NCBI RefSeq assembly: GCF_011397635.1
Contig: NC_064767.1
Span: forward strand, 19,518,537 to 19,582,536
Source of the DNA: Epinephelus fuscoguttatus
Taxonomy: Eukaryota; Chordata; Actinopteri; Perciformes; Serranidae
Reading direction: 5' to 3'
Length of the DNA stretch: 64,000 bases
The position numbers were made by a program, and so were the translations under genes. The notes under the pieces were generated by a model. The model worked only from the letters and a program-made list of their open reading frames with translations. It was not told the origin of the DNA and made no database searches. Positions 28,201 through 39,063 of the stretch are shown here, in pieces (position 1 is the first letter of the stretch; each line of letters starts with the position of its first letter).

Positions 28201-31121
28201 TCATACAGAAAATGAAGCACAAAGTGCTTTACAATAAAGGCAGTATAAGAGTGCTTGACAGGAAAATAGGCATAAAACAGACAGGGCAATTCAATATAAA
28301 AGGACATTTAAAACAGTTTAAAACATGGATTAACTGATTCATATAATCATAGAGTTGTAAAACTATCAATCATAAAAATCAAGCAAGATTTTAAAAGAGT
28401 TGCATCAGCGTTAAGCTTAAATAGAAAGTGAAAGCGCAAAAAGAAAGTGTTGATAATGCCTCTCTTTCACTTGTCACTTTAGGTACAATTTTGAATGCAA
28501 GACTTTTCCTCTGCTTTATTAATAGTTTAACTATCAGCCGTTTCTTTCTTTCTTTTTTTTTTAAAGATATGTTTTTGGGCATTTTGCCTTTAATGGATAG
28601 GACAGCCAAGTGTGAAAGGGGGAGAGAGGGAGGGGATGACATACAGCAAAGGGCCACAGGCTGGACTCGAACCTGGGCCGCTGCTGCAACAGCCTTGTAC
28701 ATGGGGCGCCTGCTCTATCCACTAAGCCACCAACGCCTTCAAGTTTGGAGTGTTTCCTTTACCACTGCCATTACCAAAATTCCCAGTTAGAGAATGGGTG
28801 AAAAGTCAAGCAAGACAACATTTGCCTGGGAACCCCGAATTACCAAATCCACCCCTGAAAAGCAGCTACTCACAGTCAGAAATATGAGTGAAATACACTT
28901 CATAGATGTATTAATTTCCAAATAGGGATATTAGCTTGCTTTGGCATAACCACAGCAGTTAAAAAGTAAAGCACAGATTTAATTAGTGGACAAGTTATTA
29001 GTGTTATGATTTACTATGGCAAATAAAAACACACCAAAGTCTCTGCTATTCTCAGTCAGAAATGCATCCTTTACTCTCCGCAGAGCACTGAAGCCCCGCC
29101 CCCAATGCTGCACAGATCACTGTTCACTTATTTACTCGAAGTTTATTATTATTGAATGTGTCGCATGTCCAAAGCGTATGAACTTTCACACTGCATGTGC
29201 TTGGATCCCGAACAGTACCCTGCCAAGTGTGAAGTAGATCGGATGAACGGTTCTTAAAATATGCAAAGGACTCTCACACACGCACACACAGACAAGAGTT
29301 TCCTTGCCTAATAGTTAGATTGTTTAATGTTTCCATTAACCCATGGCTTATATAGTGTCTTCAGCTAATAAAAAAAGCATGTTAGCCTTCACCTGAAAGT
29401 CAAACAAGATAAAACATTTACATTTACCATTTCTAGGCTCGTCTCAATTTAAATAAAGTAAATATTTAATGTGAATTTAGTCGTGCAAATTATTCAAATA
29501 TTTAGTTTTTCAGTTGCAGTGAGACATCACATGTGCACTTTAGCATGAATTGAATGTACTTTTTTTTTGTCGTTTTAGCATTCATCATTTATTTAAAAGT
29601 AACAGCAATCCAATTTATTTTCAGATCGCTACAAAAGACCTCTTGAACCCGATAAAGCAAGATGTGAAGAAGGACAAGCTGCGATATGTGGCCAACGTTT
29701 TCCCACATAAGGGCTACATATGGAACTATGGAGCCATTCCTCAAGTGAGTCCTTTGTTTTTCTGATCCCTACAATGTGCAATGGTGTAAGATCACTCCTG
29801 CAGTGTTAAAAATGTATAACTGCTCAGTACTTGATTCAGCTGGCATGCTTTGCTCTGTGTTGTTTCAGACATGGGAAGATCCTGCACACAAAGATGGAGA
29901 CACTGGCTGCTGCGGCGACAACGACCCCATCGATGTCTGCGAGATCGGCACTAAGGTAAAACAGCCTTTTATGAATGTGTGTCGTCTTTCATTAGGTTAT
30001 TAAGTCACTGTGATTATGGATTTCATCATTGTGTACACTTTAAAAGGATAATACTGCTGATGACAACAGAAAATGAACTGCAAGCATCCTCATTAGGTGT
30101 GTTCCCGTGGCGACGTAATCAAAGTGAAGGTGCTCGGGGTCCTGGCCATGATCGATGAGGGTGAGACTGATTGGAAAGTGATTGCAATCAATGTAGAGGA
30201 CCCTGAAGCCAAAGACTTTAACAGTAAGCACCTCATTTTTTGCCTCTATCTGATTTTTTTCTGAGCAGCCCTGCATCAGTCAGACTGAACTTGTTTTGTT
30301 GTCCCTGTCTCTCTTTAGACATCAGTGATGTCCAGCGCCTGAAACCTGGTTACCTGGAGTCCACGGTTGACTGGTTCAGGAGGTACAAAGTGCCAGATGG
30401 GAAACCGGAGAACAAGTTTGCTTTTAACGACGAGTTCAAAGACAAGGTCTCTACGATAACACATTATTTAGCCATACTTTTTTACAGGGACAAATGGTTT
30501 GAGATTAATCTTTAATTTAGCAGTTAACTTGAACACTTAGTTTTTTTGTGTTTCAGGACTTTGCCATTGAAGTCATCAAGAGCACTCACAACTTCTGGAA
30601 AGCCCTCATTTCCCAAAAGGCCAATGCTGGTGAACTGAACTGGTAAATGCTGTTCTAACTGCTTTGACCACAGCTTAGAAAATATAGCTGCATTTTAAAC
30701 ACATGTAAACGTATTAATTTATGGCTTGAACACCATAAATGACTGTCTTATCACACCATGCAGCAAAAACACGTGCGTCTCAGCCAGCGACAGCCCTTTC
30801 TGCTGCTCAGCGGACGAGGCTAAAGCTTGTGTCTGTGAAGTAAGTATGAGTTTGTGCATCTCTTCTTGCAACTTAACGTCTGAAGTTTCAACACCAGGCC
30901 TCAGTCCTCCTCAATTATTTCATAACTGATGTTTCCCTTTATTTTTAGACATGTCCTTGTGGCAAAGAAGAAGCTATCCCCTCATCAGGTAGCATTTCAT
31001 AACTATTCTTGTAAATAATGTCCAGATTATTGGATTTCTGCTGAACCTGATTGATCTGATGTGATTGAATGTGATGTTTCCATTTGCAGTAGATAAATGG
31101 TTCTACTATGAGAGGAAGTAA
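25205..31121 (+). CDS. ppa1: Inorganic pyrophosphatase 1 (cytosolic)
   Basis: Hydrolyses pyrophosphate to two phosphates in the cytosol (Mg2+-dependent family I PPase), pulling biosynthetic reactions forward. Coding exons: 25205-25265, 27132-27196, 27607-27660, 29625-29744, 29869-29955, 30097-30223, 30319-30446, 30557-30642, 30764-30839, 30949-30988 and 31090-31121. All are GT-AG and phase-consistent, giving 291 aa (human 289). Recognisable blocks: [43 protein letters not shown], the PPase signature DNDPID (residues 117-122), [41 protein letters not shown] and the terminal [10 protein letters not shown]. The start [20 protein letters not shown] follows the family pattern. The last 50 residues are unusually cysteine-rich (8 Cys, residues 243-272). 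Tandem with sar1a downstream. Confidence 0.97.
25887..26714. mobile_element. hAT (Charlie-like) element in ppa1 intron 1
   Basis: An 828-bp element with ends CAGGAGTGTCAAAC and GGACACCCCTG, the typical CAGGGGTGTC inverted terminus of Charlie-type hATs. It is flanked by near-identical 8-bp direct repeats GTCTATAT (25879-25886) and GTCTAAAT (26715-26722). Internal sequence near the right end (GAGGGCCAGATTGGACCC) matches the usual subterminal region. No intact transposase frame. Confidence 0.85.
28180..28425 (+). repeat. Interspersed repeat, copy B, ppa1 intron 3
   Basis: Starts AATAAACTTTATTTATATGGC, contains CACAAAGTGCTTTACAAT, and from 28271 to 28341 matches the repeat at 9977-10051. It is dispersed and non-coding, and lies just before the SINE at 28545. 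Confidence 0.75.
28545..28737 (-). mobile_element. tRNA-derived SINE, minus orientation
   Basis: Read on the minus strand, it starts GGCGTTGGTGGCTTAGTGG (RNA polymerase III A-box TGGCTTAGTGG), carries a perfect B-box GGTTCGAGTCC about 40 nt later, then CCCTCTCTCCCCCTTTCAC and ends AAAATGCCCAAAAACATATC plus an A-rich tail. It is the same family as the plus-strand copy at 44745-44925. It is not a tRNA gene because the 3' half does not pair into a cloverleaf. It lies in ppa1 intron 3. Confidence 0.85.
29080..29270. repeat. Possible old interspersed repeat
   Basis: Contains GTGCTTGGATCCCGAACAGTA followed by GTGTGAAGTAGATCGGATGAACGG, similar in style to dispersed teleost sequences. It has no coding potential and its edges are not defined. 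Confidence 0.3.
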
Positions 31122-31426
31122 ACCCTGGAGCTGTTTGGATCGGAGCAGAATAAAAGGCTCATCTCACATAGGAATACTTGAAGATGGTCTTACCATAGGA
31201 ACCAATGGGATGACAGGATGGGATGTGGATGGTTGGGTCGGGGCTGGCTGTTTTCATGTAGATGGAGAGATAGCGGTTAGATACTGTAGAGAAAAAGTAA
31301 AAGTACTCATGTCTTGACCAATGAATTTTCACTTATTTAACAAAGATCTCTTGGAGATGTGCTGTCATAAACAAAGTACAGGTGCCTGTAGATACATGTG
31401 CCACATGTGAGACTCTGAACTGCTTT

Positions 31427-31432
31427 AATAAA
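31427..31432 (+). other. ppa1: ppa1 poly(A) signal
   Basis: AATAAA about 300 nt after the ppa1 stop codon, preceded by a non-repetitive 3' UTR. Cleavage is inferred near 31450. Confidence 0.8.
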
Positions 31433-31449
31433 GCGTCTCTGGTTAAATT

Positions 31450-32870
31450 ATCATCGAAGCGTGACTTTCTTTTTTGTTTTGCACAGCACTTGTGTGTTAC
31501 ATAATGTATTCTAATTAGGAAATTAAGAACTTTAGTTTCTCTGTTGCTGCCATGACCACAAGTCTAATGAGCAGAGCTGTTAATGAGAGAGTTCTGAGAT
31601 GTAAAGTTAATATTTGCTTTATATTTATCTGAACGTCCCTGGACTGAACTTCTTTGTGTGATAATAGTGCCACCTAGTGTTCAGTACCCTAGACTACTTT
31701 TCTGTTTTGAAATGTACCATGTTTACATCTTTTGATATTTTTATTCAACCATTCAAACAGGTAATGTACAAACATAACAAGGCAAATTTCAAATACTTAT
31801 CTTTCAGATACAAAAGACAACAAAGAAAACAAAAAAGGCAGAAAGTAGATTAAATTAAGCAAAATAAACTTTAAATTAACCATAACTTAATCATAGCATA
31901 ATTAGAATAATGTAAACAAACATTAAAAGATATAGGATGTTCTTTTGCATATTAGGAGTTTATTGAAGGGACTTGGTGTAAAGTTGAATTTCCTTATAGT
32001 AGCCAGTAAAGATGGGTGGGGTTTTAATAAATTTAGCTTTGTAAGTAAAGCTTTTGGCTAAAATAAATAAAGCACTGAACATGTTCACATCTATATTTGC
32101 TGTTTCAGGTCATGTCTTTTTGGTTAAATGTTTCTGATAAATGTAACCAGCTTATACACCTTTTATTTTCTTATTACAAAAAGGGTTAAACAGTAAAAAT
32201 AGGAGGTACAATCAAATTTATACAGACCAATAAAGCACAACAAATAGCACAATGTTAAAGTAAAATCCAGATTTTTAGAAGTAGTACACATGGGGATTTT
32301 TTAAGATTTGTTTTTAAATAAAATGTACTGAACAGGATCATAACATTTACAGTTTAATATTGGGGCCCTCCTTCAAAATACATAATGACACTTTTACCTT
32401 TAGATTGTGCTCAAAAAAATTTTTTTTTTACGTTACAACTAGAAAATTGCATGTGTCTGTATTGTAGAAAATTAAATATAAAATGTTACCACAAATTTAG
32501 CAGTAAAATTGCTATTGTAAATAATAAAGTAAATAATAATGAATATAAAAAATAATATAAATGATAGATAAATAAATAAAAGGAAAAAGTGAATTAAAAG
32601 GTAAATTAATGTAAATATAATATATAAATAAATAAATAAGAACATTTAAACAGGAAAATTAATTTGTCATATTTTATGAATTTATTAATGCCTACATATT
32701 CTTTGCAAATATTTTAAGAACATTTAATGGCATGTTAATTAATTAATTATTATTATTTTATTTTATTTTTTTATTTTTTTATATTTTGGCAGCTTCCGTC
32801 CCCCACAGCAGTGAGAGTTCATGGTTAGTTTTTTCAGAAAATATTTATTATTATATTTTGGCCCCTCCCC
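31450..32870. other. AT-rich spacer between ppa1 and sar1a
   Basis: No gene seen. Probable LINE 3' UTR debris (about 31735-32200) is followed by a very AT-rich TAAA/ATAA simple-sequence tract (about 32510-32780). Confidence 0.6.
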
Positions 32871-32886
32871 ATTCTTAGCATCCCAG

Positions 32887-32987
32887 TGACGTATTTCCGG
32901 TTAACTGTCAAACTCGCAGGCTACATGTCAGTTGACGGGACAGGCTCGGACCAAAAACCAACGCAGGGGCAGTTGAAAAAGACCAAG
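32887..32987 (+). promoter_or_regulatory. sar1a: sar1a promoter elements and 5' UTR exon
   Basis: A CRE-like TGACGT (32887-32892) and an ETS-type TTCCGG (32895-32900) precede a GC-richer segment ending in a good splice donor (GACCAAG, then GTAATA at 32988). This fits a non-coding first exon of sar1a (about 32905-32987) spliced to 34104. An ATG in this exon (32925) opens a short upstream frame. First-exon limits are inferred. Confidence 0.55.
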
Positions 32988-34116
32988 GTAATACCCAAAA
33001 ATATATATAAAGTTCACTTTGTTCCAGCGTCCATATTTAATTTTAAGCCTAGTTTTCTGCTTGTTGAGACACTTTAGTGACATTATAAAGGTTTAGTTTA
33101 GTCATTGTGGACCATTTTGCGCGCTCATGTTGTTTACTAAATGTGTCATTGTTTACTGTGGGACAGCTGATGTCGTTACTACTAGTTACTTGTGTTAAGC
33201 CGAACTGTGGCAGTAATCCTGAAATCACTGGAACAATCATTTCCGAGGAGCTCAGTCATCAGTTTAGTGGCCTGGCATGCTATATTGTTATATTTATGTG
33301 TATTTGTTATGGAATTTTGGTTTGAGATTTACTCGAAAACTTGCTGCGTTTTCTGACATGACTACCGACATTTTTGCTTGTTAACTTAGCACACAATGTC
33401 AGTTGTGTTGTAGTGTTTAATCCATAGATGTATAAAATTAAATGCCACACTTGATAAATGGAGTTTGGTGTTTACAAATCCCCCAGCTGAAACATTATAT
33501 GATAAAGTAATCTACAGTTGTGTAATTTCCCGAGGTCTAAGTCACTGAAGGCCTCACTATTCACTGCAACAAGCACATCAAGTCTCACACAGAGTGACAG
33601 GTGTGTGTGAGTGCGTGGGTGAAAGAGGGGAAGCAGGGGGTGACTGCCGAGATCAAGTGTCCTTGCCACAACCTGTCATAAAAATAGTCAGAGGAAGATC
33701 AGTGTGACTCAGTGGGATAGCTCTCGGACCAAACTAGCATCTAAAAAATCACCTAAAGCCCGTTTGTTGCTTAATTTGCCCTCGTTTGCTTTCATGCTGT
33801 AAAGCTTCTGTGATTACACAGAGCTTACACATACCAGCAGAGTAATCCAGGGTCAGGAATAATGATTAACAATGAGTTTCAGTGCTTGATTCTGCCCTTT
33901 TGCAACAGTACATTACATTTTTATATATTTGCTGACTTATTCTGTCTTTTTATTCTGTGTTACTTGAGACATGTTTCCATTTACTCGTGTTTATGAAGGG
34001 AGAGGGGGCTTGGTTAAGGTCTGACAGCAGATACCTAATGTGTACTTTGCTCTAGTTTTGTTTAACATGCCTCAATAAATAATATCAGTTATCTGTGTTA
34101 CAGGCAGTGCACAGAA

Positions 34117-36948
34117 ATGTCTTTTATATTTGACTGGATCTACAAGAGCTTCAGCAGTGTCTTGCAGCTTTTAGGTAGAGTATTGAACACAGATACCAAC
34201 AACACATGCTTTCTTTCTTCTTTCTAACCACCAGAACTGTTTTTCTCACACAACACAAATCACAATTTGACAGGCAAAATGTCAGTTCTCAAACAGCCCT
34301 GATGACAGAATACCTGGTGCAAATAGCACAAAGCATGACAATTATACAGTGTATTTTAATAAATAGGTTAAGGCAGATCTCCAGAAAGGTTATTAGGGTA
34401 TAACACCAAATGTACACTTCATTCTGAGTCATTTAGAGGTGTATTTACTTTTACATTTTAGTATATTTTCCTCTATTTGCATTTTCAATTTCTTCATAGC
34501 ATCATCTGTGTTTCTAAAAACCAGATACAATCAATGTGCATATATGTAATAACACAAATTCTTGAATACGATATAAAGTCCAGTCCACCTCCTGCTCATC
34601 ATCAGTTTATAGTGAGTTTATATATTCAGTTCACATCCCTTCGTTTTCCTTTTATCCTCAGGGTTGTACAAGAAGAGCGGCAAGCTAGTGTTCCTTGGCC
34701 TAGACAATGCTGGAAAAACAACGCTCCTGCACATGCTCCGAGACGACAGGCTAGGACAACACGTGCCGACGCTACATCCAAGTACATCCGGCGATTTGAT
34801 ATGTCATCACATCTGCAGTCAATCTCATGTTTCTTGCTTCATCGCTTATCTAAAGTCAATGCTTCCCCTTTTTCCTCAGCGTCCGAGGAGCTGACCATAG
34901 CTGGGATGACCTTTACAACGTTTGACCTCGGGGGTCATACGCAAGGTAGGAGTAAGGAACATGCTGATTGATGCACTGGGAGGTGTGTGGTACATAAATG
35001 CTGACACTGTGTTGCTCTCACAGCACGACGGATCTGGAAGAACTACCTCCCGGCCATAAACGGTATAGTGTACCTGGTGGATTGTGCTGATCATGAGCGA
35101 CTAGCAGAGGCTAAAGTCGAACTGGATGTAAGTTCATTATGTTGATTTCACCTGAATATTAACACAGCTCAGTTCTCTGTGGTGAATATTTGACACTTTC
35201 TGTCCGCAGGCTCTGCTGACAGATGAAACCATCTCGAACGTCCCTGTCCTCATCCTGGGGAATAAGATCGACCGTCCAGAGGCCATCAGTGAGGATGCAC
35301 TCAGAGGGATGTTTGGTCTTCATGGACACACGACAGGAAAGGTAACAAACACGTGGGATTAAATGTTGTCTGCCATGCTTTATTTTTCATTAGTACACTG
35401 TTATTGCATCCATCTGTACGGTGGAGTAGTAGAAACATTTAAATGGCTTTCTGTTACACCCCTTACTCTGCTTTATGACTTCAATAAATAGCACATTGTG
35501 TCCATGCTGCCTGGCTGTTCAAGGACATTTTCACTGCATGATAACAACAGTGAGCTTCACAAACCTCACAAGGCCAGACCTACGTTCCTTTCAACACAGA
35601 AGAAAATTGTTATTGCTCCCGCTGATGCTCCCACGTATTTGAAAACTCTGGGTTTATAATACAAATCTGAATTGCCAAGGGCAGGCGTAACTGTGCTTAA
35701 AACGCTACTGCTCCTGTTAAACACAGAGGCAGCAGGGGGCAATATGCTGATAAGAAGCATTTGGCATGTTACTTGTCTTGTACACATCTTTTTCTCATTA
35801 GTGATTTCTGTTAGACCACCTGCTGTTTGTTGGCAAAAAAGACAAGAAAAGAGAGAGAAGTAGGAAGCAAGATGGGGGGGTTGTGGCTCAGGAGGTAGAG
35901 CTGGTCATCCACCAATTGGAAGATAAGTGGTTCGATCCCTGGCTCCTCTGGTCTGCATGTCGAAGTGTCACTGTGCAAAATACTGATCCCTATATTGCTC
36001 CCAATGGCTGCTCCATCAGTGTGTGAGTGTGTTAAAGCTGTGCAGCAGGTGGCACCTTGTATAGTAGCCTCAGCCACCAGTGTGTGAATGGGTGAATGTG
36101 ACTCATAGTGTAAAAAGCGCTTTGAGTGGTTGGAAGACTAGAAAGACACTATACAATTGCAAGTCCATTTACCATTTACTGTTTACCAAGTCCAAGATGC
36201 AATAGTGAACCATTTGAGTCAGACAATAGCTCTACAAATATCACAAATATCATGTTGTCATAAATACGTCTGGGTATCGGTACTAGATACCTTTAATCTA
36301 TCGACCTAAATATCCCAGTACAAAGTAGTATCAAATCTTCTCCACTCAAACAATATCTGTAACCCACAAGCATTCTTAGATTTAATGCAAGGTGTGATTG
36401 GGCCACAACCACAGCAGCTAGAACCCATATAGTCGGTGGTTGGTGAAGTCGAGTGTGTTGTATTTGACAGAGTTGAACATTCAGCGTGCCAAGATCCCAC
36501 CAAAATGTTTTAAAGTGTGGCTACACTACATGACTGTGGCATCTGGTGGCATATTATGCAAGTGAATGCTTCCATTGACATGATGGGTATCAAATAAAGT
36601 AGAATAAAGGTATCAAATGAAGCACTCTTTTGTTATTAGTATCACTTTAAGGGTACTGGTATTGGTACTGGTATTGTAATTTTTTAAACAATAACCAGCC
36701 CTAGTCACACAACATGCATAAAGTTACAGGTTTAAGATAATGACTGTATAGTATCCACAGTAAAGCATGTTGAAATGTTTTGAAATTGACTTTAAATCTG
36801 TGCTTTTGCATGTGTGTTTCTGTGTTTTCAGGGCAAAGTGTCACTGAAGGAGCTGAATTTAAGGCCAATGGAAGTTTTCATGTGCAGCGTGCTGAAGAGA
36901 CAAGGATACGGAGATGGTTTCCGCTGGCTCTCCCAATACATTGACTGA
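34117..36948 (+). CDS. sar1a: SAR1A small GTPase (COPII coat)
   Basis: GTPase that inserts its N-terminal amphipathic helix into ER membranes and recruits Sec23/24 to start COPII vesicle budding. Coding exons: 34117-34174, 34662-34781, 34880-34945, 35024-35127, 35210-35341 and 36832-36948, all GT-AG, giving exactly 198 aa as in vertebrate SAR1. Visible motifs: N-terminal [19 protein letters not shown] helix, P-loop GLDNAGKTT (32-40), LHPTSEEL switch I with Thr56 nearby, DLGGH switch II (75-79), NKID (134-137) and the conserved end [10 protein letters not shown]. Residue 80 is Thr, a position that varies between paralogues (Glu in SAR1A, Val in SAR1B). The gene could equally be a teleost sar1a duplicate; synteny with ppa1 and tysnd1 favours sar1a. 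Confidence 0.96.
35875..36178 (+). mobile_element. tRNA-like SINE in sar1a intron
   Basis: Starts with a tRNA-like head (GTGGCTCAGGAGGTAGAGC as A-box region, GGTTCGATCCC as B-box), followed by TCTGCATGTCGAAGTGTC, GCAGGTGGCACCTTG and a tail AAAAAGCGCTTTGAGTGG with CAAGTCCATTTACC at its end. I recognise this order from an abundant teleost SINE-like repeat. It is not a functional tRNA. Confidence 0.75.
36268..36704. mobile_element. Degenerate hAT-like repeat in sar1a intron
   Basis: Left end CTGGGTATCGGTACTAG and right end GGTACTGGTATTG with AACCAGCCCTAG form an imperfect inverted pair (GGGTATCGGTA type). This resembles a common vertebrate hAT-class repeat. No target-site duplication was resolved. 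Confidence 0.5.
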
Positions 36949-37925
36949 TCCACGTCCTTTTAATAACCTTATTTACCATGCTACCTGCGCACACAAAGAC
37001 ATGTTCCACACAAAACTACCTGCCGTAGAGAGTTATATTGAGTAATATAACTTATTTAGGACTTTGACTATGCCAGTAGGACGCATTACAATAGTGTTTT
37101 GTGATAATATACACTGTATTCTTCATATCAATCATGCCACAGTTCAAGATTAAGTTATGAATCATCAGTCTGCACTGTTCAGATTGAGTGTGGAGAATAA
37201 TCTTCATGGTGTGGTTTCTCCCTTCACTTAAAGCCTGTAGAGAGTTCTGTCTGCCATATAGAACATGTCATCGCTGTGAACCAGTTTCTGACCCGAGTTT
37301 ATTTTTAGCTGCCGGTGTAGACTTACAGTGAAGGTCAATTTGGTTAACATTTTGTGCTTGGAGTTACTCCTTCTTGATTGAGAATGAATATTATAATTAC
37401 ATCTTTATATTCATCTTTCATACTAATGGGAATCTTGAAGTACCATAATATTTTTCCAAGAAGAGCACAGTTTTTCTGGAACGTGCTGCAAAGATTTGGT
37501 GCCATATTTGTTAATACAGTAGGCATTGCATGTTATTTTTTTAATCAATGAAGGGTTAACCACTACAGGCTAATTATATGAATGTGACCACAAGTGCATT
37601 AACTGAAATTTTGCTGTGAGGAGCTTTATATAATAGCACAGAACTTTGTTAAATAAATTGCAGTGTATGTGAACTGCATCAGCACAGCCAGGTGATGTAA
37701 AGAAAAACCTCATATGTGGATGCCAAACTACCTGTTTTCATGATGGTTGATTGCTGTGAATCAACTCGAGTACTTTGTGATTAGTGTCTGCTCCCAACAC
37801 GCAGAGATATTATGAGAGTACTTGGGTGGTGCTTAAAAATAGGGCACGCAAAAGATATGCATGAAATTACCTCTTAGTGCAATATTATACATTATTTTGT
37901 ATATAAGCTCTTATTTATATTTTGC

Positions 37926-37931
37926 AATAAA
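37926..37931 (+). other. sar1a: sar1a poly(A) signal
   Basis: AATAAA about 1 kb after the sar1a stop. A second AATAAA lies at about 38028. The segment between is AT-rich, non-repetitive 3' UTR. Confidence 0.65.
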
Positions 37932-38307
37932 AATTCAGCTCACCTTATGTTACACTGAGCCTTGAGCCCTGAAGTACCTGTTACAAAAGGTTGGTCATAT
38001 TGTTATTAAACGTGTGAAGTTTGAGCATAATAAATATTTTTGACAATCCTTTAAATCTTTGTTGTTTGACCAATTTTTATGAAATTTTTATTAGGAAAAG
38101 GTTTGACACAACCAATTACAGACATTATTAAACAATACTGTTATGACTAGGAGGATATATTAAAATTATCATCAATAGATGAGGTCGAACTGGTGTTGGA
38201 ATAATGTTATCCAGATGTGATAAATCCTTAAATCGTACTGCTGAAAAATAAACATGTAACCCAATATGCAACAAGTTTTTCAAATAAAACTATAACTATT
38301 CATTAAT

Positions 38308-38335
38308 TTCATTTCATTTCATTTCATTTCATTTT
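38308..38335. repeat. TTTCA pentanucleotide microsatellite
   Basis: About five tandem TTTCA units in the short sar1a-tysnd1 spacer, running into TTTTAATTTAATTATTTTATTG. The spacer (about 38050-38700) has no other recognisable feature. Confidence 0.85.
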
Positions 38336-38734
38336 AATTTAATTATTTTATTGTTTTAGTGGTATACTTTTACATTATTCAGCTATACGCCTGAGCCAAA
38401 GTTAAGTATTTTTTTCTATATATACTGGACTGCTCCATTTAAGTTAATGCACTTAAATGCTTTCTTTAAAAATGCTAAATTAAAATTTTAAAATTAAATA
38501 AAAAAATATTACCTAAATAAAAAATTAACAGGCAACAACGTTGCCACTTTTTGCTCCTAAAACTCCTAGCATTACACATTATATTAAATTAAAGGTAATT
38601 TAGGCTTCTCTTTAGATATTCATTTTTTCAAAGTATTCCTAAAACACTAAAACATTGTATTTTCAGTAACAGAGGCTGTGTGTGTATGACATAAAGTTAC
38701 ATATTGCAACTGTGTTCCCGCCTCCTTCGTTCTC

Positions 38735-38814
38735 ATTGGCTCGGAACTGTTCGTTTTCACGTTCTGACCAATCACATCAATTGGTTGGTGTTTTTTTTCT
38801 CCTTGTCGACCAAT
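38735..38814 (+). promoter_or_regulatory. tysnd1: Cluster of four CCAAT boxes, tysnd1 promoter
   Basis: CCAAT/ATTGG pentamers at 38735-38739, 38768-38772, 38780-38784 and 38810-38814, all within 80 bp and 250-330 bp upstream of the tysnd1 ATG. Spacings are 33, 12 and 30 bp. Multiple NF-Y sites without a TATA box suit a housekeeping promoter. Function is inferred from the motif. Confidence 0.6.
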
Positions 38815-39063
38815 GAGAGTAAACCAGGAAGTTGGACGACAGAATTCATGTTATTAAACCTCAAACAACTGTTAATACTATTAGCGATAAAATACGAGTT
38901 TAAACAATTACTTTTCTAACTTATACCGGGTCGTTATGAAGGTTTGATTTCTTTTTCTCACACCACTGCTCTCTGTGCTGCTTTTTAACTGTTTCCGGTG
39001 TCTTCAAATTGCTCAACTCCATTTCCGAATACATGGCTAAAGTTCACGTGCGCTGCTAACAGC

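Noticed and set aside
34930-34945. Thr instead of Glu after the switch II GGH of SAR1A as a damaging change
   Set aside because: This position differs between normal paralogues (Val in SAR1B), so it is not evidence of loss of function.
38998-39063. Longer tysnd1 N-terminus by extending the open frame upstream
   Set aside because: The extension starts at GTG, not ATG. The ATG at 39064 has a good initiation context and begins the recognisable sequence.
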